NCBI GenBank assembly: GCA_964520615.1
Contig: CAZFNL010000009.1
Location: forward strand, 1 to 11,637
DNA length: 11,637 nt
Direction of reading: 5' to 3'
From: JAMCUI01 sp964520615
GTDB lineage: Bacteria; Patescibacteriota; Microgenomatia; 2-02-FULL-39-11
Shown here: in pieces, positions 6,284 to 11,637 of the stretch
Numbering within the stretch: the stretch's first letter is position 1
Layout of the letters: the number at the start of each line of letters is the position of its first letter
The notes under the pieces: generated by a model
What the model was told of the DNA's origin: nothing
What the model saw: the letters and a program-made list of their open reading frames with translations, nothing else
Databases searched by the model: none
Position numbers and translations under genes: made by a program

Positions 6284-8050
6284 TTAATCTGTTCTGTAGA
6301 TAGTTACCAGGCTGTTTTGGTAGACGGGTTGGAGGAACGGGTAAAAATCGGTTGGGGGGTGGCCTACTGAGACTTCCTTCTCCTGGATGCTGAAAAAGAT
6401 GTAGTTTATCCTACCGTTTCTGATAAGCTCTTTTGCTTCCTCCTTTGTCATCTCACCTTTGAAAAAGCGGTCGACTTCCCCGCCTTTCCTGTTGTAGTCG
6501 ACAGTGTTTGACTGGCCGAAATAGACATAATCCCCGGCATAGGCCGGTATATAATTTCCGGCCGTAATCTCCGCCAGAACCACCGAGTTATGGTTGGTAT
6601 TATCCCTGAGCCACCTTATGCCGTCCATCCAGGCCTTGAGGGGATACATAGTCTGTGGCGGATAGGGGACGGGAGGAATTGTGGCAATCGCTCTCTGGGT
6701 GATAAAATTGGTCTGCCAAGCGAGGCTGACTTTCATCATATACAAATTTTCCAATATATAAAAGATTATAAGGGAACAAACTCCCAGTTTGGTCAGGATG
6801 ACAATTTCTTCGCCTAGGTTTGATAAGAATTTACCGGATACAATTTGCCACAGCCAATAGAAAAAGTAAGTACCCAAAACACCAAGAGGAATAAATAAGC
6901 CGGTCTGGGTAAAACGAAGAGGACTCTGCTCTTTCACGTGCGTAAAGAGGAGTGCAAAAGCAAAAGTGACAATAAGCCAGAATATAAGGGGCTGGAATTT
7001 CCTGTCCCTTTTTAAGACGGAGATAACGCAGCCAAAAATGGCAAGGAAAAATACGGGTCCGGTGCCCAGGATGTAGTCGGAAAAGGGTATAAGCATGGGA
7101 TGGGTCTGGTGGAAAATGATAAGCGACGACCAGGGAACCTGCCGGGTGATTATGAATATGTACAAAAGGGAGATAAAGCTGCCGGCGGAAAAAAAGATAA
7201 AGATGAGAGTCTTCCTGATATTCTTCAGGGAGGAGGGAGAAAATTTTTGCAGAGCAGAAATATTTATTCCTGAAGATATATTTTGTATAAGATGCCGGAC
7301 TGCCGGATCAGTGCGGTACGTCCTCCAAATCCTTACCAGAACCAAAAGCGCCAGAACTCCGAGAAGGGTCATCAGGCTTGGCGGAAAGACAAGGCCGACG
7401 GCATTTCCAAGAAGAATATAAAGCAGCAGTTTGTTTTTTGTTATCTGTTCTTTGTGATTTGTTATTTGATATAAAAGAAAGAATGATACCACCTGGCCGA
7501 AAAGTATATGAGGGATAAAAGTTATCCTCTGCAGGGCGTCTATATTACTCCACCATTCCATGTACCGGCCCACTTGTGTCGCCCCGCCTCCATCAATATA
7601 AAACCTCGGGAAACTGCCGGAGACCAGAATGATAATAAAGGCCGTAACTTGCCAAATAAATGAAGGGAAGAAGTAGCGTACCAGGACCAAAATCATAAGT
7701 AGAAGAAGGGGTGAGAGAATAATCCGTCCAAGCTGGTATGCTGAGTTGGGATCCATGTTAATAATCCGTCCCAGCTCTCCCAGGATGACGTAAAATTCCT
7801 GTATGAGCGATCCCTGGTGTATCTCACTGGTGTACTTTTCAACGGCCGTGAAGTGGCCTTCTGTGCCTTGCCTGATTTTGGAAAGGTATAAGTTAAAATC
7901 CGGCCAGTAAAAGTTGTGTTCCAGTATAAACTCACGGTTTTGATCGGTAAGGTGGTCGGCTTTTGACAATTCAAAGACTGTAGGATAAAAGGAGAAGGAC
8001 AGGAAAAAGAGTATAAGCAATGCAAAAATGAATTCCTTATACTTGAACAT
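6284..8050 (-). CDS. GT-C-like polytopic membrane protein, 588 aa
   Basis: This is a third member of the family at 1-481 and 2398-4071. The first helix (residues 7-25) is followed by an outer loop ending in 'YWPDFNLYLSKIRQG' (D51), matching 'HWPPDYFYYLSQFFQG' in the plus-strand relative. 'NSAYQLGRI' follows, matching 'VAAYQL'. About ten helices come next, then a soluble C-terminal domain of about 100 residues with 'YVYFGQSNTVDYN', 'RFFKGEMTKEEA', 'INYIFF' and the closing 'YPFLQPVYQNSLVTIYRTD'. The inferred role is transfer of a lipid-linked sugar on the outer side of the membrane; substrate unknown. The ATG at 8050 is preferred over a TTG at 8104 because the helix begins just after it and a TATAAT lies 6 nt upstream. 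Residues about 194-207 ('YQITNHKEQITKNK') come from a repeat-like stretch. The gene stands alone on its strand between alr and the divergent GT2 gene. Confidence 0.85.
   Translation of the reverse strand: MFKYKEFIFALLILFFLSFSFYPTVFELSKADHLTDQNREFILEHNFYWPDFNLYLSKIRQGTEGHFTAVEKYTSEIHQGSLIQEFYVILGELGRIINMDPNSAYQLGRIILSPLLLLMILVLVRYFFPSFIWQVTAFIIILVSGSFPRFYIDGGGATQVGRYMEWWSNIDALQRITFIPHILFGQVVSFFLLYQITNHKEQITKNKLLLYILLGNAVGLVFPPSLMTLLGVLALLVLVRIWRTYRTDPAVRHLIQNISSGINISALQKFSPSSLKNIRKTLIFIFFSAGSFISLLYIFIITRQVPWSSLIIFHQTHPMLIPFSDYILGTGPVFFLAIFGCVISVLKRDRKFQPLIFWLIVTFAFALLFTHVKEQSPLRFTQTGLFIPLGVLGTYFFYWLWQIVSGKFLSNLGEEIVILTKLGVCSLIIFYILENLYMMKVSLAWQTNFITQRAIATIPPVPYPPQTMYPLKAWMDGIRWLRDNTNHNSVVLAEITAGNYIPAYAGDYVYFGQSNTVDYNRKGGEVDRFFKGEMTKEEAKELIRNGRINYIFFSIQEKEVSVGHPPTDFYPFLQPVYQNSLVTIYRTD
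7430..7471 (-). repeat. In-frame short tandem-like repeat (ATAACAAA/ATCACAAA type)
   Basis: On the minus strand the segment is made of near-repeats of 'AACAAA' and 'CACAAAGAACAG' type units and reads in frame as QITNHKEQITKNK. From memory, peptides of the 'QITNNK' type are a common sign of dispersed A-rich repeats translated inside genes of such genomes. It lies in a short polar loop between two membrane helices. It is not palindromic. Confidence 0.45.
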
Positions 8051-8056
8051 GGGAAT

Positions 8057-8062
8057 ATTATA
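8057..8062 (-). promoter_or_regulatory. -10 box (TATAAT) for a leaderless transcript of the 6284-8050 gene
   Basis: On the minus strand a perfect TATAAT is followed by exactly 6 nt (attccc) and the ATG at 8050. No Shine-Dalgarno fits between them, so the mRNA would begin at about the start codon. The -35 region is weak; the best candidate is TTACAA with a long 19-nt spacer. Confidence 0.6.
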
Positions 8063-8125
8063 CTGTATTATGGTGACGATTTTGTAAGAATTTTCAATAT
8101 TCAAATACCAATTTTCATAGAATTT

Positions 8126-8198
8126 TCAATTCCCGGTTTTCAAACATATTGAGTCTGGACATTTTCTGTTTCATTGAAAATTTAAAACTGGAAATTGA
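8126..8198. repeat. Imperfect inverted repeat in the divergent intergenic region
   Basis: The left arm 8126-8144 (TCAATT-CCCGG-TTTTCAAA) matches the reverse complement of the right arm 8181-8198 (TTTAAAACTGG-AAATTGA) at about 16 positions, with a 36-nt loop. The sequence AGAATTTTCAAT also occurs twice as a direct repeat (8087-8098 and 8119-8130), and ATTGAAAATTT appears in the opposite sense at 8173-8183. The region separates the minus-strand GT-C-like gene from the plus-strand GT2 gene, so it could act as a regulatory structure or be a decayed mobile element. Confidence 0.5.
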
Positions 8199-8206
8199 TT
8201 ATTTCC

Positions 8207-9325
8207 ATGATATATCTATCCATCGTCATTCCCGCCTATAATGCCCGGAGTACCATTATTCCTCTTCTTGAGTCTATTGCCGTATCAAAAAGGGTGAATT
8301 TCAGTGAGATTGAAGTGATTGTGGTTGATGACGGGTCAAAAGATGAAACCGTTGCGGCTGCCTCTTCAATTATGAGTTCTGCCGCTCCCCGTAAAACTCT
8401 TCGAGTTTACGGGGCAAGCACGTTTACCCTGAGCCATTCTCTAATCAGTGCGAAGGGTCACCCATTATTTCATATGAAAGTAATAGTATTGAAAAAAAAT
8501 CAGGGGCCGGCGCATGCCAGAAATGTGGGTGCAAAGTATGCCAAAGGAGAAGTCCTGCTCTTTTTTGATTCTGATGTGGTGGTATATAAAAATACACTAT
8601 ATGAGGTGGTAAGATCGTTCAAATCCGATCCTGATCTTTTTGCCCTGACAGGTGTCTGGGATAAGGTGCAAAAAAGCCGGGATTTCTTTCCAAAATTCAA
8701 AGCGCTGAGGGACTGGAGTTACTGGATAAACGAAAGGGATCCGAGAAATTATTACTACCTTTTTTCCACAAGAGTTGCAGCCATAAGACGCGATCTTTTC
8801 TACCGCCTGGGAGGGTTTGATGATACTTACAAAGCGGCGCTTGTTGAGGATATTGAGCTGACATACCGGATTGCCAAGCGCCATGCGGTAGTCTTTGACC
8901 CAAAAGTGATAGTGGCGCACGAATTTGAAGATTTTGCTACAGTCGCCAAAAAATATTTCTGGCGGTCATACTACTGGAGCAAGATCTACAGGGAGAGGAA
9001 AAAATTTGACCCTGTAGCAACGACGGGAAAGGAGGCGCTGACTACCATTTCCGCGGCTCTTCTTGTATTAATGGGAATTTTTTATCTGGCAGTAAGAATG
9101 ATGAATTATGGATTAAGAATTATGGGAAAGTTTGAGTTAAATTCCTTGATTCTTACTTTATTATTCCTGATTCTTCTTTTGCATCTCTGGGGAGTGCGCA
9201 AGTTTCTATGGTTTGCCGCGCGGGAGGAGGGGGTTGTCTTTGCGGTAAAGTCATTTTTTACCGGAATTGCTCTATATATCATGATCCTTTCCGGAGCGGC
9301 ATTTTCTTTTATAAAAGCGGGATAA
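8207..9325 (+). CDS. Family 2 glycosyltransferase with C-terminal membrane helices, 372 aa
   Basis: This inverting GT-A glycosyltransferase uses a nucleotide-sugar donor on the cytoplasmic face of the membrane. Motifs in order: 'LSIVIPAYNA' (4-13), 'VIVVDDGSKDET' (D41-D42), 'KNQGPAHARNVGAKYAKGE' (97-115), the metal-binding 'FFDSD' (D121-D123), 'RDLFYRLGGFDD' (195-206) and the catalytic-site 'VEDIEL' (E214-D215). A 'FWRSYYWSKIY' segment follows, then hydrophobic helices at about 275-294, 312-328 and 343-368. Two repeat-like insertions are read in frame: residues 61-85 between the second and third strands of the Rossmann-like fold, and residues 295-317 between helices. All motifs are intact. 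The ATG at 8207 is preferred over the TTG at 8195, as only four residues would be added. The likely product is a lipid-linked sugar or glycan intermediate; sugar and acceptor unknown. It converges with the next gene, with only 7 nt between the stops. Confidence 0.92.
   Translation: MIYLSIVIPAYNARSTIIPLLESIAVSKRVNFSEIEVIVVDDGSKDETVAAASSIMSSAAPRKTLRVYGASTFTLSHSLISAKGHPLFHMKVIVLKKNQGPAHARNVGAKYAKGEVLLFFDSDVVVYKNTLYEVVRSFKSDPDLFALTGVWDKVQKSRDFFPKFKALRDWSYWINERDPRNYYYLFSTRVAAIRRDLFYRLGGFDDTYKAALVEDIELTYRIAKRHAVVFDPKVIVAHEFEDFATVAKKYFWRSYYWSKIYRERKKFDPVATTGKEALTTISAALLVLMGIFYLAVRMMNYGLRIMGKFELNSLILTLLFLILLLHLWGVRKFLWFAAREEGVVFAVKSFFTGIALYIMILSGAAFSFIKAG
8387..8414 (+). repeat. Strong hairpin inserted in frame in the GT2 gene
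   Basis: CCCCGTAAAACTC (8387-8399) pairs with GAGTTTACGGGG (8403-8414): 12 pairs with one bulged A and a 3-nt loop TTC. It encodes residues 61-70 in a segment that normal GT2 proteins lack between the 'VVDDGS' strand and the 'KNxGxxxARN' region. In mRNA it would be a very stable hairpin in the middle of the reading frame. Confidence 0.7.
8426..8460 (+). repeat. REP-like palindrome read in frame in the GT2 gene
   Basis: ACCCTGAGC (8426-8434) faces GCGAAGGGT (8450-8458), giving ACCCT/AGGGT and GC/GC pairs around a GA/GA internal mismatch, with a 15-nt centre. From memory the half-sites resemble the common dispersed repeat of 'ACCCTGAGC ... CGAAGGGTCA' type. It codes for 'TLSHSLISAKGH' (residues 74-85), lies 11 nt after the hairpin at 8387-8414, and completes the same extra segment of the protein. 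Confidence 0.6.
9091..9157 (+). repeat. In-frame element bounded by a 9-bp inverted repeat in the GT2 gene
   Basis: AGTAAGAAT (9091-9099) and ATTCTTACT (9149-9157) are perfect inverted copies. Between them GAATTATGG is directly repeated (9103-9111 and 9118-9126 with neighbouring bases), giving the peptide 'MMNYGLRIMGKFEL', which from memory is typical of translated 'ATGAATTATGAATTAAGAATTATG' repeats. It encodes residues 295-317, the polar loop between two membrane helices. Confidence 0.55.
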
Positions 9326-9332
9326 ATGAGGA

Positions 9333-11402
9333 TTAAGGAGAAATTTTGGGCGGGGGTTGTACCGTAGGTTGATAGTTTGTAGAAGGAGGATTTTGCAAAT
9401 CAGAAGACTGTGCGCCAACCGGTTTCAATGTCTCAGGGTTTTGAGTAGTGGTTTTGGGTGTAGCGCTTTGTGAAGCGACGCTTGCTGGTAGGAGTCTTAT
9501 CTGTGCTTCTATTTTTTTGGCATCATCCGAATTTGGGGTGACAAGACTTAGAGCCGTTTGCAGTTCCTGATAACTATCATTGTATTTTTTCCCGTCCGCA
9601 AGGGCTATGGCCAGATTATAGTGGGCATTGGCCAGATCAGGTTTCAGTTGTACCGCTTGCCGGAAAAGATTTTCAGCATTTTGCAGATCTCCCAGATTGA
9701 GATATATGCCTCCCAGCTCCAGTCTGGACAGGGGATTATACGGATCCAGCTGGAATATCTGCTGATATGTGGATTCTGCCCATTTATCGCTGTCTTTGGC
9801 ATAATTTATAAGCGAGCTGTATACATTTGCCATATTGTTCCAATCGACCAGATTTGTCTGATAAAGACTAACTGCGATACGGCCCTGGTCTATAGCCTGT
9901 TGTACCAATTTCGGGATCTGCTGTTTATCCTGGTCGGTGAGGCTTTTTTTGGCGGAAAGGGAATTGGCAATTGCCAGGTTGGTCTGGGAAAAAGCCACAT
10001 GATAACGGTCTATATAAGGATTATACTTTATGGCTTCTGCCTGGGAATTGAAAGCATCACTGCCGTTATTGTTGACAAGAGCATCGAGTGATCTTTTGAA
10101 ATACGCTTCCCCGATATAAGCACGCGTTCCAAAATATCCCACAGCGGCAATAATCGCGGCTGTGGGCAGGAGGATAAATAGCGTGATCCCTTTTATTCCG
10201 ATCCCGGAAAGGTCAATTTCAGCCAATTTTTCCTTCTTCGCGACAAACGCCAGAAGGATCATAGTGAGAATAAAGACAGACATTCCTGAAGGGAAAAGCA
10301 TCTGCAGCGTCAGTATAAAGATCAGGTTGACAAGGTAGGAGAAATTGCTGAAAGTTGTGTTGTCTTTACCGTTTTTAGCCGGATGGAGAAGAAAGCGGAT
10401 TGCCTTAAGAGATATAAAAATATACAAAAATCCGGCCAGAATACCGGATTCCGTTGCCAGTGTAAGAAGGAATGAGGATGACGAGGTAAAGATGATATTC
10501 CAGTTGGGAGTTTGGTTAAAAAGAATCGATCTGCCCAGTGAAAATGCCGTCATAAAGTTGGAGGGCCCTATACCCAAAAAGAGAGTGCGGACGTTTTTCA
10601 TTGTCTCCAAAAATATCATCCAGCCGAAGTCGTAGGGTAGGGAAATGGCTTTCTGGTCTGTAAATAAATGTGTCAGGACAAAAATAACAGTGAAGACTAT
10701 GATAAGAAGTGATAACCCCATAAGATTAAGTTGAGTCAGGTTTCCCCGCAAATAATCCAGTCCGTTGTAAGAAGTCTCATCCTTTTCTTCCAAATCTTTA
10801 TTTTTTTTACCGTCATGTTTTTCCGAGCGGGCAATCTTGGTGTAGACTGCGGCTGTCTCTGAATTCTTGAGCGAATACATGAGTCGGGATATTATTTCCG
10901 CAAGCAGAAATACTCCAATAGCCGCCAGGAATTCCAGTGTGGGTATGAGAGTGCCGGCAGGAGTGAATTGGCTTCTGGTGAGGATACCCGTATACATGAG
11001 GATGGTATAGATGGAGATGAGGACTGCGTCAAAGACTAAAATAGTAAATAATTTGGGTTTAATCCCGTCATCAATTGACGAAACCAGGAAAAGATAAAGG
11101 AAGAATCCGCTGATTATGGTAGTGGTAGAAAGAGGTGTAGTCAGGGCAACGACAATATTTGGGGATTGGAAGAGGGTGGAAATAGTGACAATTCCGGCAA
11201 GAAGGAATAGAGGAGTGGCAAAATTGCTGCCGGCGATAACAATCTTTTTGGACCTAAGTATGTTGAGGCCGGTAGAAAATAACGCCAGGAGAATAAACGA
11301 TGCCAAAAGGAACATCTTGTTGTATTCATACGAATCCGGTGTGACAGGAATGAAAAAGAGGGGAAACAGAAAAAAAAATAAAGCGGTAATTGCGGGCAGC
11401 AT
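9333..11402 (-). CDS. O-antigen ligase/polymerase-like membrane protein with C-terminal TPRs, 689 aa
   Basis: The N-terminal 425 residues form about ten to twelve membrane helices like Wzy/WaaL-type O-antigen polymerases and ligases. A large extracytoplasmic loop after about residue 250 holds 'LFLGIGPSNFMTAF' (277-283 core) and 'TSSSSFLLTLATESGILAG' (306-324), the usual conserved region. Such proteins join or polymerise undecaprenyl-linked glycans outside the membrane. After the last helix (about 404-425) comes a tetratricopeptide region at about 430-625. The clearest repeats are 'PLSRLELGGIYLNLGDLQNA' (557-576) onward and 'ANAHYNLAIALADGKKYNDS' (591-610) onward. The last 50 residues are a Pro/Ser/Thr/Gln tail that looks disordered and could span wall material. 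A very charged, Lys/Glu-rich loop sits at 178-222. The fusion suggests an outer TPR that holds an acceptor or partner protein. Substrate unknown. The start is supported by a promoter 6 nt upstream of the ATG. Confidence 0.87.
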   Translation of the reverse strand: MLPAITALFFFLFPLFFIPVTPDSYEYNKMFLLASFILLALFSTGLNILRSKKIVIAGSNFATPLFLLAGIVTISTLFQSPNIVVALTTPLSTTTIISGFFLYLFLVSSIDDGIKPKLFTILVFDAVLISIYTILMYTGILTRSQFTPAGTLIPTLEFLAAIGVFLLAEIISRLMYSLKNSETAAVYTKIARSEKHDGKKNKDLEEKDETSYNGLDYLRGNLTQLNLMGLSLLIIVFTVIFVLTHLFTDQKAISLPYDFGWMIFLETMKNVRTLFLGIGPSNFMTAFSLGRSILFNQTPNWNIIFTSSSSFLLTLATESGILAGFLYIFISLKAIRFLLHPAKNGKDNTTFSNFSYLVNLIFILTLQMLFPSGMSVFILTMILLAFVAKKEKLAEIDLSGIGIKGITLFILLPTAAIIAAVGYFGTRAYIGEAYFKRSLDALVNNNGSDAFNSQAEAIKYNPYIDRYHVAFSQTNLAIANSLSAKKSLTDQDKQQIPKLVQQAIDQGRIAVSLYQTNLVDWNNMANVYSSLINYAKDSDKWAESTYQQIFQLDPYNPLSRLELGGIYLNLGDLQNAENLFRQAVQLKPDLANAHYNLAIALADGKKYNDSYQELQTALSLVTPNSDDAKKIEAQIRLLPASVASQSATPKTTTQNPETLKPVGAQSSDLQNPPSTNYQPTVQPPPKISP

Positions 11403-11408
11403 AGTCTT

Positions 11409-11436
11409 ATTATATTGAAAAAAATCCGGTTATCAA
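11409..11436 (-). promoter_or_regulatory. Sigma-70-type promoter for the O-antigen ligase-like gene, likely leaderless
   Basis: On the minus strand TTGATA (11431-11436, five of six bases of TTGACA), a 16-nt spacer, and a perfect TATAAT (11409-11414) are followed by 6 nt (aagact) and the ATG at 11402. This is the best promoter in the window. No Shine-Dalgarno fits downstream, so the transcript should start at or next to the A of the ATG. It lies between the stop of the Cys-rich gene and this start, so the two minus-strand genes can be transcribed separately. Confidence 0.7.
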
Positions 11437-11463
11437 CTGTTTCTTTATGATATTTTTTACTAC

Positions 11464-11637
11464 CTAATTATTACATGAAGGGTCAAACTTGCACAGGAAA
11501 TTTGATCCGTCATACCAGCAGCGGCTCCTGGTCTGGCACGATACCCCCACTTCCGGTCCGCCGCAATACGGGCAGGAGCCGCAGCTGTCAAAAGAGCAGG
11601 TGGAGCCGGGGGCAAGTGTAGGGGGAGGAATCGGGGG
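11464..11637 (-). CDS. Cys-rich, probably exported protein, C-terminal 57 residues (5' end outside window)
   Basis: The minus-strand frame is open from the window edge to TAG at 11464-11466. It starts in a Pro-rich linker (PPIPPPTLAPGS) and ends in a compact domain with eight cysteines spaced C-x4-C-x2-C-x2-C-x8-C-x5-C-x8-C-x5-C, including 'CGSCPYCGGP', 'SCQTRSRCWYDG' and 'FLCKFDPSCNN' at the very end. The pattern fits a disulfide-rich extracellular domain; a metal-binding knuckle is possible from the C-x2-C-x2-C core. The Pro-rich linker before it is typical of surface-exposed proteins in this kind of genome. I do not recognise the family. The real length, signal peptide and function lie beyond the window. 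GC content is visibly higher than in the neighbouring intergenic DNA, which supports coding. Confidence 0.65.
   Translation of the reverse strand, partial: PPIPPPTLAPGSTCSFDSCGSCPYCGGPEVGVSCQTRSRCWYDGSNFLCKFDPSCNN

Noticed and set aside
10138..10166. 8-bp palindrome CCCACAGC...GCTGTGGG inside the O-antigen ligase-like gene
   Set aside because: It encodes an ordinary Ala-rich membrane helix, with no sign of an insertion; the symmetry of the codons for 'PTAAIIAAVG' explains it.
10740..10870. Charged Lys/Glu-rich loop (residues 178-222) of the O-antigen ligase-like protein as another inserted repeat
   Set aside because: No palindrome or internal repeat is visible in the DNA; long charged loops occur in this family.
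1..11637. CRISPR array, tRNA or rRNA gene, transposase or phage gene
   Set aside because: I found no regularly spaced direct repeats, no tRNA cloverleaf or rRNA-like segment, and no DDE or recombinase motifs in any convincing reading frame.

Overview
The window looks like chromosomal DNA from an uncultured bacterium of the Candidate Phyla Radiation, most likely Microgenomates (OP11). This is an inference from gene content and style: polytopic GT-C-like membrane proteins of about 550-630 residues, an O-antigen-ligase/TPR fusion with a Pro/Ser/Thr tail, a Cys-rich protein with a Pro-rich linker, very compact spacing, and no Shine-Dalgarno sequence before any start. TGA is used as a normal stop, which argues against Gracilibacteria and SR1.

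Layout. Positions 1-4071 (+) hold three genes for membrane proteins of surface glycan assembly: the 3' end of a GT-C-like protein, a PTPS_related/YfhO-like protein joined to it by an ATGA overlap, and a second full-length GT-C-like protein. Positions 4072-4237 hold a long imperfect inverted repeat and a candidate promoter. Positions 4238-6229 (+) hold two fold-type III PLP-barrel proteins, a YggS/PLPBP homologue and alanine racemase. Positions 6284-8050 (-) encode a third member of the GT-C-like family. Across a divergent intergenic region with another inverted repeat lies a family 2 glycosyltransferase with C-terminal membrane helices (8207-9325, +). It converges, 7 nt apart, on an O-antigen ligase/polymerase-like protein with TPRs (9333-11402, -). 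At the right edge a Cys-rich exported-type protein ends at 11464 (-) and runs out of the window.

Together the genes suggest a cell-envelope locus. The GT-C-like and GT2 proteins would transfer or polymerise lipid-linked sugars, the Wzy/WaaL-like protein would join glycan to an acceptor outside the membrane, and Alr supplies D-alanine for peptidoglycan. Substrates cannot be read from the sequence.

Two patterns deserve most attention. First, at least five short repeat-like or palindromic elements lie in frame inside four different envelope genes, mostly in loops between membrane helices or between strands of the GT2 fold. Two of them resemble widely dispersed intergenic repeats. This recalls the Rickettsia palindromic elements that insert in frame into proteins. 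Second, three of the seven start codons have a TATAAT or TATAAG hexamer exactly 6 nt upstream and none has a Shine-Dalgarno sequence, as expected for leaderless mRNAs.
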